Assembly: GCA_028287105.1 (NCBI GenBank)
Contig: JAQBQH010000150.1
Coordinates: forward strand, 1-64,000
DNA: 64,000 bases
Direction: 5' to 3'
Source: Myxococcales bacterium
Lineage (GTDB): Bacteria > Myxococcota_A > Polyangia > Palsa-1104
Shown here piece by piece: positions 25,929-34,818 of the stretch. Position 1 is the first letter of the stretch; the number at the start of each line of letters is the position of its first letter. A program made the position numbers and the translations under genes. The notes beneath the pieces are model-generated. The model saw nothing but the letters and a program-made list of their open reading frames with translations. It was not told the origin of the DNA and made no database searches.

Positions 25929-27742
25929 CAGTGCAGCTCGATCTCGTCGACGGCGAAGGAGAATTTGCCCGCCTCCGGGCCGCCCGTCCACAAGAGGGCC
26001 ATGAGGTCGCGGCCGTCGACGCCGTCGAAGTCGGCGAGCTGCATCGTCACCTGTTTCCATTGCGGTCCGGCAACGAAGGTCCGGGTCACCGGCAGGAAAC
26101 CGAGGTGCTTGGCGAACAGCATCACGCGATATCGCTTGCCGTCACCGCGCGCGAAAAAGGTGAGCGTCTTCTTCGCCGACAGGTTGGCGGGAGTCATCGG
26201 CATTGCGCCGGGCGAAAACATCGTGCCCGCCCAGGCAAAGCCACTGTCACCTTTGGTCTCGCCAGTGACGGCGAGCGCACTCTTGGTCCCGTTGGCGCCG
26301 CCGGCGATGACCTTCAACTCGACGGTCGAGGTGCCGCCTCGGATGGAGTCGGTCGACGGCGCCAGGCCGGCGCCGAACTTGGCGGCCACCTTGCCATCCT
26401 CGAAGTCGGCGATGCGGCCGCTCTCGGCGCCGGGCGGCGCCGGTGTAGCGCGCTCTTGCGCGACGGCGGCGCGCTGCTTCTCCACATCGTTCCGATACGC
26501 GACGCGATCGACGGCTACGCCGCGCTTCCACACGCCGGTGATTGCCCGCGTCCGACGAATGTCCGCGGTCGGGTCGCCCTCGACAAGGACGAGATCGGCG
26601 CGCAGGCCGGCAGCGATGCGGCCGCGGTCGCTCAGTCCGAAGCGCGCCGCCGGCGTCGACGTCGCCGCAGCGAGCGCGTCGGTCGGCGTCAGGCCGGCCT
26701 GAACCAGCAGCTCCATTTCGCGGTGCAGGCTGACTCCGTGCACGACGCCGGGGTTCAGCGCGTCGGTGCCGGCCAGGATCGGCACATGGGCCGCGGCCAG
26801 CTGCTTCACGGTGTCGAGGGCGTTGGTGCAGTTCGCCGCCGGAAGCTTGCGTGGAAACGATCGAGCGAGCTGGGACAGATCGCGATCGTCGAGGAACGGA
26901 GCAATCCCCGGATCGCGAGTGAGCGAGGCGCGGTCGGCGCCTTCGCACAGGTTGCTTTCGACCGTCAGCGTCGGCGCGACAAAGGCGTGGTGCGCGGCGA
27001 CGAACGACGCGAAGTCGGCGGCTGGCGCGCTGTCGACGAAAATGTGAACGAGACCGTCCGCACCTGCCTCGACCGCCGCACGAGCTTCGGCCTGGGACCC
27101 GATGTGGACGACGGCAAGCTTGTGCTGCTCGTGCGCCGCTTTGACCAGCGCGGCGACGGTCGCCGCGTCGAGCGTCGGAATCGGGCGCCCAAACCATTTG
27201 CCGTCGTCGAGGACGATCTTGATGTAGTCGGAGCCGTCCTTGACGCGATCGGCTACGAACGCGGCCGCCTCGTCGGGTTTCGAGAGGGTAGGGATGGCGA
27301 TGCCGTATTCCGTGCCGTGGCCCTTGGGCGCGGTCGCGAGAATGCCGGCCGAGCGCAGGTCGGCCTGGCCGGTGGCCTCGTTTCGCGTCTCTTTGTCACG
27401 CAGCGTGCGGTTGCGCGCCGGATCTCCAAACATGTCCAACTCGGTCGTGACTCCGAACACGAGCGCCTGTACGAGCGCCTTGTCTTCGTACGCGTGCGTG
27501 TGGGAGTCGATGAAGCCGGGCAAGAGGGTCTTACCGGTGCCGTCGATGACCGTGGCGCCGCCAGCCGAGAGCCTGCGACCGACGGCGCGGATCAGCCCTT
27601 TGTCGACGAGGACGTCGCCCTGACGCACCGTCGTTCCGTCGAAGATTCGGACGTTGCGGAACAGAAGGGGCGCCGCGAGGGCGGTCGACGACGCCGTGAC
27701 GCAGCCGAAGGCCAGCGCGAGCAAGAGTGTACGGGAGGACAT
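25928..27742 (-). CDS. Secreted amidohydrolase with C-terminal beta-sandwich domain
   Basis: A 604-residue protein with a signal peptide (to about TALAA, residue 24). The amidohydrolase core follows: GFIDSHTHAYED carries the HxH metal motif, further His occur in AVVHIGSQ and LVHIFVD, and the catalytic Asp is in LAGTDALNPG. Such enzymes hydrolyse imides, amides or cyclic peptides; substrate unknown. From about residue 435, IADFEDGKVAAKFGAG leads into a domain ending in FSFAVDEIEL. This looks like a CIA30/carbohydrate-binding-type sandwich, an unusual addition for this family. It leads an operon with patatin. Confidence 0.88.
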   Translation of the reverse strand: MSSRTLLLALAFGCVTASSTALAAPLLFRNVRIFDGTTVRQGDVLVDKGLIRAVGRRLSAGGATVIDGTGKTLLPGFIDSHTHAYEDKALVQALVFGVTTELDMFGDPARNRTLRDKETRNEATGQADLRSAGILATAPKGHGTEYGIAIPTLSKPDEAAAFVADRVKDGSDYIKIVLDDGKWFGRPIPTLDAATVAALVKAAHEQHKLAVVHIGSQAEARAAVEAGADGLVHIFVDSAPAADFASFVAAHHAFVAPTLTVESNLCEGADRASLTRDPGIAPFLDDRDLSQLARSFPRKLPAANCTNALDTVKQLAAAHVPILAGTDALNPGVVHGVSLHREMELLVQAGLTPTDALAAATSTPAARFGLSDRGRIAAGLRADLVLVEGDPTADIRRTRAITGVWKRGVAVDRVAYRNDVEKQRAAVAQERATPAPPGAESGRIADFEDGKVAAKFGAGLAPSTDSIRGGTSTVELKVIAGGANGTKSALAVTGETKGDSGFAWAGTMFSPGAMPMTPANLSAKKTLTFFARGDGKRYRVMLFAKHLGFLPVTRTFVAGPQWKQVTMQLADFDGVDGRDLMALLWTGGPEAGKFSFAVDEIELH

Positions 27743-27781
27743 GCGCGCATCAGAAGCGAACGGCGCGAGCCGGTCAAGTCG

Positions 27782-28951
27782 TCAGCGCTGCGGCTGGATC
27801 GAAGTCAGGGAGACGTGGGTTTGGACGCGCTCTTCGAATGGATACGGGCCGAGGCCGATGTACTTGCGGATACCGGTGGCGCCGGGGTTGAGATGGCCCG
27901 ACTCGTCGAAGCGGAAGCCGATCGCCGTGGGAGGGGCGACGGCGACGGCGGCATCGACCTTCCACCGGGTCACGACCGTACGTTTCTCCTCGGGGGGGCC
28001 GCCCGCCCGGATCGCCTCGACGACCGCGGCTAGCGCTGTACGATCGAACGCGCGGCGGCCCGAAGGGTGCACGATGCGAGAACGGAGGATGTGCCCGTCG
28101 GCATCGAGGGTGACCTCGACCTCGACCCGGAGCGACGTGGCCGCGGCACCCCAGCGCGACTGAATCGCAGCGGCCTGTTCGCCGGGCATACTGCGGATGT
28201 TCTGCCCCTCCGGAACGCCGATCATGTTCTGAACCGAGGCGTCGACACCGCGTTCGACGCGCCCGACGGTGGGCGGTCCATCCAGCCACGAGCGTAGGAT
28301 CTGATGAGCGAGCGCCTTGACGCGTTGCTCCTGGCGCACGACGTCGGCCGCGGGATGGAACTGCTGCGAGAGAGTGCGCTCGATGTCGCGCCATTGTGGA
28401 GGTAGGCTGCCGGAGGACGCACGCTCGCGGCCGACGAGGTCTCCCACCATTTCGCCAACGCGACCGGCGACCGCTTCACGCTCGGCACCGGGATTGACCG
28501 TCGATCTCGGATCGGTCCCACGGACGAGGTGACCGCCGGGATCGGCCGACCCGGGCGAAGGAGCCGGATCGTGCGACAGGGCGCTCCGCAATGCGTCGGT
28601 CGCGAACAGGTCGACCGCGCCCGTCGTACCTCGAGCGGGTGGTGCCACCAACGGCGTCGGCGTCTCGGGCGGCGCTGCGAATGGCGCCGGCGGTAGGGCC
28701 GGCCGCGTCGACCGCGTCGATGCCTGGAGCTCGGTACGCACGTGGTTTCGCGGCGCCCTCGTGCCAATCGCCGGCTCAGAAATCATCGCCGACGTGGACG
28801 GCGGGCGTGTCATCGGTGGCGCGAGCGCGATCTCGATCGGCGACCGTTGGGGGGCCGAGGGCGGTGGACGTCGAATGGCGATTCGCCACGCCAGAAGGCC
28901 GTGCAGCGCCAGCGACACGGCGACCGACCTTGCCGTGACCCCGCCGCGCAC
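27782..28951 (-). CDS. TonB-like envelope protein
   Basis: About 389 residues from a GTG start at 28951, which puts the anchor helix SVAVSLALHGLLAWRIAI next to the N-terminus, as in TonB. A Pro/Ala-rich spacer follows (about 35-130), then a helical region, and a C-terminal domain with LRVEVEVTLDADGHILRSRI and a GRRAFDRTALAAVVEAI helix, typical of TonB-C. Its end matches the end of the partial gene at 1-837. It could energise the TonB-dependent receptor encoded at 43946, though no ExbB/ExbD genes are in view. It lies 34 bases downstream of the helicase gene. Confidence 0.75.
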   Translation of the reverse strand: MRGGVTARSVAVSLALHGLLAWRIAIRRPPPSAPQRSPIEIALAPPMTRPPSTSAMISEPAIGTRAPRNHVRTELQASTRSTRPALPPAPFAAPPETPTPLVAPPARGTTGAVDLFATDALRSALSHDPAPSPGSADPGGHLVRGTDPRSTVNPGAEREAVAGRVGEMVGDLVGRERASSGSLPPQWRDIERTLSQQFHPAADVVRQEQRVKALAHQILRSWLDGPPTVGRVERGVDASVQNMIGVPEGQNIRSMPGEQAAAIQSRWGAAATSLRVEVEVTLDADGHILRSRIVHPSGRRAFDRTALAAVVEAIRAGGPPEEKRTVVTRWKVDAAVAVAPPTAIGFRFDESGHLNPGATGIRKYIGLGPYPFEERVQTHVSLTSIQPQR

Positions 28952-28985
28952 GAGGCTAGGACGCGGTCCCCCCGTCGGTGGTTGC

Positions 28986-31013
28986 TCAGGACCACATGGC
29001 GCGCAGCCGGGCGCCGACGTCGACGCGGGCGGCGGGCGCGGCGTCGGGAGCATCCTCGGGCGCGATGGTGCCGTGGCTCACGCGCGTGAAGCGATCGAGG
29101 AGGCTATCGGGGATGAAGCGGGTGCGCGGGGCGTAGACGTGAAGATCGCCGTAGCGTCGCTGCTGGCGTACGAAGAAGCGAAGGGGATGGATGACATGGA
29201 GTTGATCGCGCGCCCGGGTCATGGCGACGTAGAGCAGCCGTCGCTCCTCTTCGATTTGCTCGGGGTGCTCGGTGGACATGTCGGACGGAATCGAACCGTC
29301 CGCGCAGTTGAGGATGAAGACGTTGTCCCACTCCTGACCCTTGGCGGAGTGGATGGTCGAGAGGATCAGGTAGTCCTCGTCCCTCAGAGGCGGTCCCGCC
29401 TGATCGCCGGTGGCCTGCGGTGGGTCGAGCGTGAGCTCCGAGAGGAAGCGCTCGCGCGAGGGGTAGTGCGCCGCGATTTGCTCCAGCTGATCGAGGTCCT
29501 GCGCGCGCACCTGCGCATGATCGTAGATGCGCTCGAGGTGCGGCTGGTACCACCGGCGCACCAGCCCCATCTGCGCCTGCCACGTGACGTCGCTGCGCAG
29601 GCGGGTCAGAAGCTCGCACAAGGATGGCCAATCGGCGCGGGCGGCGGCGGGCGGCTTGTGCCGCGCGAACGCATCGATCGAGAAGGCCCATTCGCCGAGA
29701 GCGTCGGCGGCGCGCTGGGCGCTGCCGGGACCGACTCCGGGCAATAGCTGCAGCACGCGAAACGACGCCACGCGGTCGCGCAGGTTCTCGCCCCACCTGA
29801 GGACGCACATCGCGTCCTTCACATGCGCCGCTTCGAGGAACTTGAGCCCGCCGTACTTGACGAATGGAATGTTGCGGCGCGACAGCTCGACCTCGAGGGC
29901 ATCGGAGTGGTGCGCGGCGCGGAACAGGACCGCCTGTCGTTTCAGCGGAATCCCGGATTCGCGCGCCTCGAGGATGCGCGTCACGACGTAGTCGACCTGT
30001 GCGTCCTCGTCCGCGGCGGCGACGAGCAGCGGTCGGGCCTCCGAGCGGCGGTCGCTGAACAGGTTCTTCGTGAATCGCTCGCTCGCGAACGCGATCACCG
30101 CGTTGGCGGCGTCGAGGATCGGTTGGGTGGAGCGGTAGTTCTGCTCGAGGGTGACGACGCGCGCGGGTGGATCGAACTGCTGTGGGAAATCGAGGATGTT
30201 GCGTACGGTGGCGGCGCGAAAAGCGTAGATTGATTGCGCGTCGTCGCCGACGACGGTGACGCCGGCGCCATCGGGACGCAGCCGCAACAAGATCTGGGCC
30301 TGCAGCGCGTTGGTGTCCTGATATTCGTCGACGAGCACATGGTCGAAGCGCCGGCGCACGCGCGCGGCGAGCGCCTCGTCCTGCATGAGATGCAGCCAGT
30401 ACAGGAGCAGATCGTCGTAGTCGAGGACGTGCTGCTGCTGCTTGAGGTCGACATACGCCGCGAACAGCCGGCGCAGATCCTCGGCGTGCTCTCCGCACCA
30501 AGGGAACGACTCGGCCAGCGTCTTGCCGAGCGGCTCTTGTGCGTTGACGACGCGCGAATAGATGGCGAGGCAGGTCGACTTCTTGGGGAAGCGCCGGTCG
30601 GTCTTGGCCAGGCCGAGATCGTTGCGAACGACGTCGATCGAGTCGGCCGCATCGGAGCGGTCGAGGACGGTAAAGGCCGGATCGATACCGATATCGGGCG
30701 CGTGGAGGCGCAAGAGCCGGTTGGCGACGGCGTGGAACGTGCCGGACCACGTGACGTGCGGCGCCGGCGCGCCGTTGGTCGGACGCGCAAGGATTCGCTG
30801 CGTTCGTGTGGTCATCTCGGCTGCGGCGCGGCGGCTGAAGGTCAGCAGCAAGATGCGCCGTGCGTCGGCACCGCCGAGGATGAGATGCGCGACCCGATGG
30901 GCCAGCGTGTTGGTCTTGCCCGATCCGGCACCAGCGATGATGAGCAGCGGTCCGCGGTCGTGCACGACGGCGTCGCGTTGCGCGGGATTGAGCGCATCGA
31001 GGTGATCCGCCAT
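28986..31013 (-). CDS. UvrD/Rep/PcrA-type ATP-dependent DNA helicase
   Basis: A 675-residue superfamily 1A helicase. It has the Q motif (LNPAQRDAV), Walker A GAGSGKT (about 27-33), LLTFSRRAAAEM, the DEYQDTN box, GDDAQSIYAFRAA, YRSTQ, and motifs V/VI in STIHSAKGQEWDNVF and LLYVAMTRARDQL. These unwind 3' to 5' in repair and replication restart. It lacks the full C-terminal extension of some UvrD proteins but has family-typical length. ATG 31013 is used. A palindrome just upstream may be an operator. Confidence 0.95.
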   Translation of the reverse strand: MADHLDALNPAQRDAVVHDRGPLLIIAGAGSGKTNTLAHRVAHLILGGADARRILLLTFSRRAAAEMTTRTQRILARPTNGAPAPHVTWSGTFHAVANRLLRLHAPDIGIDPAFTVLDRSDAADSIDVVRNDLGLAKTDRRFPKKSTCLAIYSRVVNAQEPLGKTLAESFPWCGEHAEDLRRLFAAYVDLKQQQHVLDYDDLLLYWLHLMQDEALAARVRRRFDHVLVDEYQDTNALQAQILLRLRPDGAGVTVVGDDAQSIYAFRAATVRNILDFPQQFDPPARVVTLEQNYRSTQPILDAANAVIAFASERFTKNLFSDRRSEARPLLVAAADEDAQVDYVVTRILEARESGIPLKRQAVLFRAAHHSDALEVELSRRNIPFVKYGGLKFLEAAHVKDAMCVLRWGENLRDRVASFRVLQLLPGVGPGSAQRAADALGEWAFSIDAFARHKPPAAARADWPSLCELLTRLRSDVTWQAQMGLVRRWYQPHLERIYDHAQVRAQDLDQLEQIAAHYPSRERFLSELTLDPPQATGDQAGPPLRDEDYLILSTIHSAKGQEWDNVFILNCADGSIPSDMSTEHPEQIEEERRLLYVAMTRARDQLHVIHPLRFFVRQQRRYGDLHVYAPRTRFIPDSLLDRFTRVSHGTIAPEDAPDAAPAARVDVGARLRAMWS

Positions 31014-31235
31014 GAAAACGACTGTACGGGTCGACTGCGCGGATGTACAGTATTTGTCACGGGCCGGTCGCGGCGGGCGCGCTACGCTGGCGTTCTACGG
31101 AGGGCCTCACCGATGGGCATTCCAATGGATGGCTTGGAAGTCGGTGTCGTTGACCGACATCATCGAGCGGCCCATGCGCGGCACGTTTGATCTCCGGCCG
31201 CCCAAAGCGCGCCAGGGCGTCGCGGGCTGATTGCG
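31014..31235. other. Divergent intergenic region with palindromes and a possible micro-ORF
   Basis: This 222-base gap separates the divergent helicase and ybaK starts. It holds an inverted repeat ACTGTAC (31021-31027)/GTACAGT (31045-31051) and, nested in it, CTG-N10-CAG at 31035-31050. A 25-codon ORF at 31113-31190 (MGIPMDGLEVGVV start) has GGAGG at about 31100-31104, so a leader peptide is possible but unproven. Confidence 0.4.
31033..31052. promoter_or_regulatory. Candidate LexA-like operator upstream of the helicase
   Basis: The 20-base stretch has CTG, ten bases, CAG, and agrees at its ends with the Escherichia coli SOS box (ACTG at the left, TACAGTA at the right). It lies about 20 bases upstream of the helicase start codon. 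The inner part is GC-rich and diverges from the consensus, and LexA boxes in Myxococcota can differ, so this is tentative. Confidence 0.35.
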
Positions 31236-31733
31236 GTGAAGACCAACGCTGCGCGGATCTTGGACTCCCTCGGTATCCGGTACCGGCTGAAGGAGTACGA
31301 CGTCGACCCCGCGGATCTGAGCGCCGAGACGGTGGCGGCCAAGATCGGGCTGCCCCTCGAGCAGGTGTGGAAGACGCTCGTCGCGCGCGGCGAGCGCAAT
31401 GGCGTCTGCCTCGCGGTCGTGCCGGCGGGGGCGCAGCTCGATCTGAAGGCGCTGGCGCGATTGACCGGCGACCGCAAGGTCGACACGGTGCCGCTCAAGG
31501 AAGTGCAGCCGCTCACCGGCTACGTGCGCGGCGGGGTGACCGCGCTTGCGTGCAAGAAAAACTATCCGGTCTTCGCGGACGAAACGATCGAGCTATTCGA
31601 CGAGATCTCGGTATCGGCGGGGGCGCGCGGGACGCAAATCCTGATTGCGCCTGGCGACTATTTGCGCGCAACAGGGGCGACCGTCGGTCCCATCGCTGCA
31701 AGCCGTTCGACCAACGTGCGCAGCGTGCATTGA
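31236..31733 (+). CDS. ybaK: Cys-tRNA(Pro)/Cys-tRNA(Cys) deacylase YbaK/EbsC
   Basis: A 165-residue trans-editing enzyme that hydrolyses Cys mischarged on tRNA(Pro). Family signatures are VWKTLVARGERNGVCLAVVPAGAQLDLK with the key Lys, and GYVRGGVTALACKKNYPVFADE. The GTG start at 31236 gives the family's usual length and begins MKTNAARILD, a standard YbaK start. It stands alone; a U-rich hairpin follows. Confidence 0.94.
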   Translation: MKTNAARILDSLGIRYRLKEYDVDPADLSAETVAAKIGLPLEQVWKTLVARGERNGVCLAVVPAGAQLDLKALARLTGDRKVDTVPLKEVQPLTGYVRGGVTALACKKNYPVFADETIELFDEISVSAGARGTQILIAPGDYLRATGATVGPIAASRSTNVRSVH

Positions 31734-31740
31734 TTGCGCG

Positions 31741-31783
31741 CCGGCGTGCCAGGACGGGGCATCGGGCCGGTCGTTTTGTTTTC
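31741..31783 (+). terminator. Candidate intrinsic terminator after ybaK
   Basis: A GC-rich imperfect stem (CCGGC and TGCC on the left, GGCA and GCCGG on the right) is followed by TCGTTTTGTTTTC. It lies just after the ybaK stop and before the next gene on the same strand. Confidence 0.5.
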
Positions 31784-31828
31784 ATACTTCCCATTTCGAA
31801 ACTGCTCTGAGACGCTTGATCTCGCGCG

Positions 31829-33454
31829 ATGATTGACGAAACGGGCCGCGGCAGCGCCGCAATCTTGATCGTCGATGACGTGCCGGCAAATCTGCTGGCG
31901 TTGGAGGCGGTGTTGCAGCCGCTCGGCCATCGGACTGTCGCGGCGCGCTCCGGCAACGAGGCGTTGAAGGCTCTTCTGGACGAGGAGTTCGCCGTCATCC
32001 TCCTCGACGTCACCATGCCGGGGATGGATGGCTTCGAGACCGCGCAGCTGATTCGCGATCGCAACAAGACCCGCAGCGTGCCGATCATCTTCCTGACCGC
32101 GGTCCAGTCGGACGCTCTCTTCGTCTCGCGCGCGTACGAGCGGGGCGCGGTCGACTACCTGACCAAGCCCTTCGATCCCGACGTCTTGCGCGCCAAGGTC
32201 AGCTTCTTCGTCGAGCTCTACCTCATGCGCGAACGCGTGACGCAGCTGGCTGCGCTCGAGGCGCGCCAGCAGGAGGCGGAGAGCGCGCGAGCGCGCTTGC
32301 GGGAAGTGCTGATGCAGCTCCCGGTCGCGATGGCAGTGACGGACGGTCGCGAACACCGGGTCGAGCTGACCAATCCGTCGTTCATTCAGCTCGGCGCCGC
32401 GAGCGAAAGTGTGGGCCGCCGGCTTCGCGAGGTGTTCCCTGCGCTCGCGGGTGACGACGAGGAGCTCGACGCCGTCTATCGCTCCGGCCAGCCCTTGGCA
32501 CGCCACGAGCGTGAGCTGACGAGTGCCGGCGCCGACGGCATACCGGCGCGACGCTTCGTGACCTATTCGCTCCAGCCGTTCCGAGGCCAAGACGGCACCG
32601 TCGTCGGCGTCATCGTGTGCGGCGCCGACGTGACCCGCGAGGTGCTGGCGCGCGAAAACGAACGGCGGGCGCAGTCGGAGCGCGAGCGACTCCTCGGCGA
32701 GCTGCAGCTGGCGCTGCGATCGCGAGACGACTTTCTGATGGTCGCGTCGCACGAGCTGCGCACGCCGCTGACTTCGCTGCAGCTGACGGCGTCGAGCCTG
32801 GTGAGACAGTTGGAGAGGGCAGGAGGCGAGTCACTGCCAGCGCCGCTGCTCGACGACCGCCTGCGCACCGTCAAACGGCAGCTCGATCGACTGGAGCAGC
32901 TGATCAATGCGCTGCTCGACGTCTCGCGGATCGGCGTCGGCCGCCTGGAGTTGGAGCTGGAACGGGTTGACGCCGTCGAGGTGGTCGGTGAAGTGCTGGC
33001 GCGGCTGCGCGACGAGGCGGCGCGACAGAACGTCAGCCTCCGTCTGGAAGCGCCGGCAGAGCTGACCGGCTCGTGGGATCGCTCGCGCCTCGATCAGGTC
33101 GTCACGAACCTCGTTACCAACGCCATCAAGTATGGCCATTCGAAGCCGGTCGACGTGAGCATCTCGGGCGATGAGAGCGACATCACGCTGCGCGTGCGCG
33201 ATCAGGGGATCGGCGTGGCAGTCGAGCAACAGCATCGCATCTTCGACAAGTTCGAGCGTGCCGCGTCGCAGCGCAACTACGGCGGCCTCGGCCTGGGGCT
33301 GTGGATTACGCGCGAGCTGCTCGTCCTCATGGGGGGCGTCGTGACCGTGGAGAGCTCGCCCGGCAACGGCGCCACCTTCACGGTGACGCTGCCGCGGAAC
33401 TACGCGGGGGTGGCAACGGCGAGTCGGGCGCCTTCCGAAACAAGCACGCACTGA
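31829..33454 (+). CDS. Hybrid sensor histidine kinase: receiver, PAS, HisKA, HATPase
   Basis: A 541-residue soluble protein. An N-terminal receiver (about 10-125) has the phospho-Asp in FAVILLDVTMPGMDGFE and the Lys in YLTKPFDPD. A coiled linker leads to a PAS-like domain (about 160-280), then HisKA with SHELRTPLTSLQLTASS and an HATPase with NLVTNAIKYG, VRDQGIG and LGLGLWITREL. The receiver-first order suggests that another kinase tunes its activity. No output partner is adjacent. The stop is followed by a strong hairpin. Confidence 0.93.
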   Translation: MIDETGRGSAAILIVDDVPANLLALEAVLQPLGHRTVAARSGNEALKALLDEEFAVILLDVTMPGMDGFETAQLIRDRNKTRSVPIIFLTAVQSDALFVSRAYERGAVDYLTKPFDPDVLRAKVSFFVELYLMRERVTQLAALEARQQEAESARARLREVLMQLPVAMAVTDGREHRVELTNPSFIQLGAASESVGRRLREVFPALAGDDEELDAVYRSGQPLARHERELTSAGADGIPARRFVTYSLQPFRGQDGTVVGVIVCGADVTREVLARENERRAQSERERLLGELQLALRSRDDFLMVASHELRTPLTSLQLTASSLVRQLERAGGESLPAPLLDDRLRTVKRQLDRLEQLINALLDVSRIGVGRLELELERVDAVEVVGEVLARLRDEAARQNVSLRLEAPAELTGSWDRSRLDQVVTNLVTNAIKYGHSKPVDVSISGDESDITLRVRDQGIGVAVEQQHRIFDKFERAASQRNYGGLGLGLWITRELLVLMGGVVTVESSPGNGATFTVTLPRNYAGVATASRAPSETSTH

Positions 33455-33487
33455 CGCGGACGGGGCGATGAACAGCGCCCGTCCGCG
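33455..33487. terminator. Perfect 10-bp hairpin between convergent genes
   Basis: CGCGGACGGG (33455-33464) and CCCGTCCGCG (33478-33487) form a perfect 10-bp stem with a 13-base loop, right after the kinase stop codon. There is no U-tract, so it may act as a transcript-end stabiliser or factor-dependent site for both converging genes. Confidence 0.5.
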
Positions 33488-33514
33488 CCCGCGCGAGCTG
33501 GACAAGCTGCTTGA

Positions 33515-34153
33515 CTAACGAGGATTGAAGTCGCGGTCGGTGGACGGCGTGGTCGTGTCCGCCGAGCGCTTCGCCGATTTGCGCGTCTTACGCGTCGTCT
33601 TCGTCGTGGTCGACGCCGACGAGTGGTCCGTATTCAGGGTGTCGTTGTCGGTCGTCGAGCCGCTGCCCGTCCCGTTGGCGCCGGTCGCCGTGGACCCGCT
33701 GCTGCCGGTGCCGGTCGCGCCGGTGCCGGTCGCGCCGGTGCCGGTCGTGTCGCTACCGGTGGACGAGCCGCTGCCCGCCGATCCGCCGAGCGAGCCGCTG
33801 CCCGCCGAGCTACCACTCCCTGTCGTTCCGCTCGAGCCGGTGCCCTTGGCGTCGGCCCCGGTGCCGAGCGTGTCGGTACCGGTGGCGCCTATCCCGGACG
33901 GCGAGCCCGTGTTGCCGGTGTCGCCGCTGTTGCCGAGCGTGCTGTTGCCGCCGGGGGTGCCCGGCGTGCCCGGCGCCGCGGTCGTGCTGTTGACGCCGCT
34001 GGCGCTGTCGCTCGCGTTGCCGCTGGTGGTGCCGGCGGATCCGCCCGAGGCGCTCGATCCGGCGCCGGTCGATTGCGCCAGCGCCATGCTCGGCAGCACG
34101 AGCGGCAGCGCAAAAAGTGACGCCCTGATCAGGTGTCCCAGCTTCCGATTCAT
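33515..34153 (-). CDS. Secreted low-complexity Gly/Ser/Thr-rich protein
   Basis: A 212-residue protein with a clean signal peptide ending ALA-QS (about residue 27). The mature region is almost entirely Gly, Ser, Thr, Ala and Asn, with GTGATGTGATGTG-type short repeats, then a basic tail (TTRKTRKSAKRS). GGAGG precedes ATG 34153, which supports expression. An extended, flexible surface or linker protein is likely. The opposite strand is also open through the repeats, but only as a Pro/Val-rich shadow. Confidence 0.7.
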   Translation of the reverse strand: MNRKLGHLIRASLFALPLVLPSMALAQSTGAGSSASGGSAGTTSGNASDSASGVNSTTAAPGTPGTPGGNSTLGNSGDTGNTGSPSGIGATGTDTLGTGADAKGTGSSGTTGSGSSAGSGSLGGSAGSGSSTGSDTTGTGATGTGATGTGSSGSTATGANGTGSGSTTDNDTLNTDHSSASTTTKTTRKTRKSAKRSADTTTPSTDRDFNPR

Positions 34154-34296
34154 CCTTACCTCCTGCCGTGTCGACGGCGTTTGTGTGCAGTCGAGAGGTG
34201 CAGGCGGCGTTCCAGATCGAGACCACTCGGGGAGTCACCCGACTTGCAGGCGCTCGCGCCGCGCGCACAACGAATCCTCGTCAAAGGGAGGAAAAC

Positions 34297-34818
34297 ATGG
34301 CATCGCAGCTCAAGTGGATCCTGTGTGGAGCATTGATGACGCCTTTCTACGCGCAGGCGCAGAAGCCGGAGAAGAGCACCCTGAGTGACACGGGCGACAA
34401 GAAGTTCGTCGAGAAGGCGGCGTCGGGCGGCATGGCCGAAGTGAAGCTCGGCAAGCTGGCGATGGAGAAGGGAACGACGCCCGAGGTGAAGGCGTTCGGC
34501 AAGCGCATGGTCGACGATCACTCGAAGGCCAATGACGAGCTCAAGGCGCTGGCGACGAGGAAGAATCTCATGCTGCCGACCGACCTCGGGCCGGAGCACA
34601 AGATGACCTACGAGAAGCTGACCAAGCTGAACGGCAAAGACTTCGATAAGGCGTACATCGAAGCGATGGTCAAAGACCATGACGAGGATGTGCAGGACTT
34701 CAAGAAGCAGTCACAGGCCGGCATGGATCCCGACCTGAAGGCGTGGGCCGCCAAGACGCTGCCGGTGCTCGAGCAGCACGATCACATGGCGCATCAGGAC
34801 AAGGGCGCGCTCAAGTAG
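34297..34818 (+). CDS. DUF4142 family periplasmic protein
   Basis: A 173-residue protein with a signal peptide (to AQA, about residue 22). The DUF4142 pattern is clear: FVEKAASGGMAEVKLGKLAMEKG, VKAFGKRMVDDHSKANDELK and AYIEAMVKDHDEDV, giving a His-containing four-helix bundle of the ferritin-like type. The function of the family is unknown; metal binding is possible. ATG 34297 is preceded by GGGAGG at 34286-34291. It is divergent from the Gly/Ser-rich gene, so both may be induced together. Its end overlaps the convergent gene at 34811 by eight bases. Confidence 0.9.
   Translation: MASQLKWILCGALMTPFYAQAQKPEKSTLSDTGDKKFVEKAASGGMAEVKLGKLAMEKGTTPEVKAFGKRMVDDHSKANDELKALATRKNLMLPTDLGPEHKMTYEKLTKLNGKDFDKAYIEAMVKDHDEDVQDFKKQSQAGMDPDLKAWAAKTLPVLEQHDHMAHQDKGALK

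Noticed and set aside
33525-34388. Plus-strand Pro/Val-rich frame opposite the Gly/Ser-rich gene
   Set aside because: The minus-strand frame has a signal peptide and GGAGG; the plus frame has neither and is the expected complement of Gly/Thr codons.
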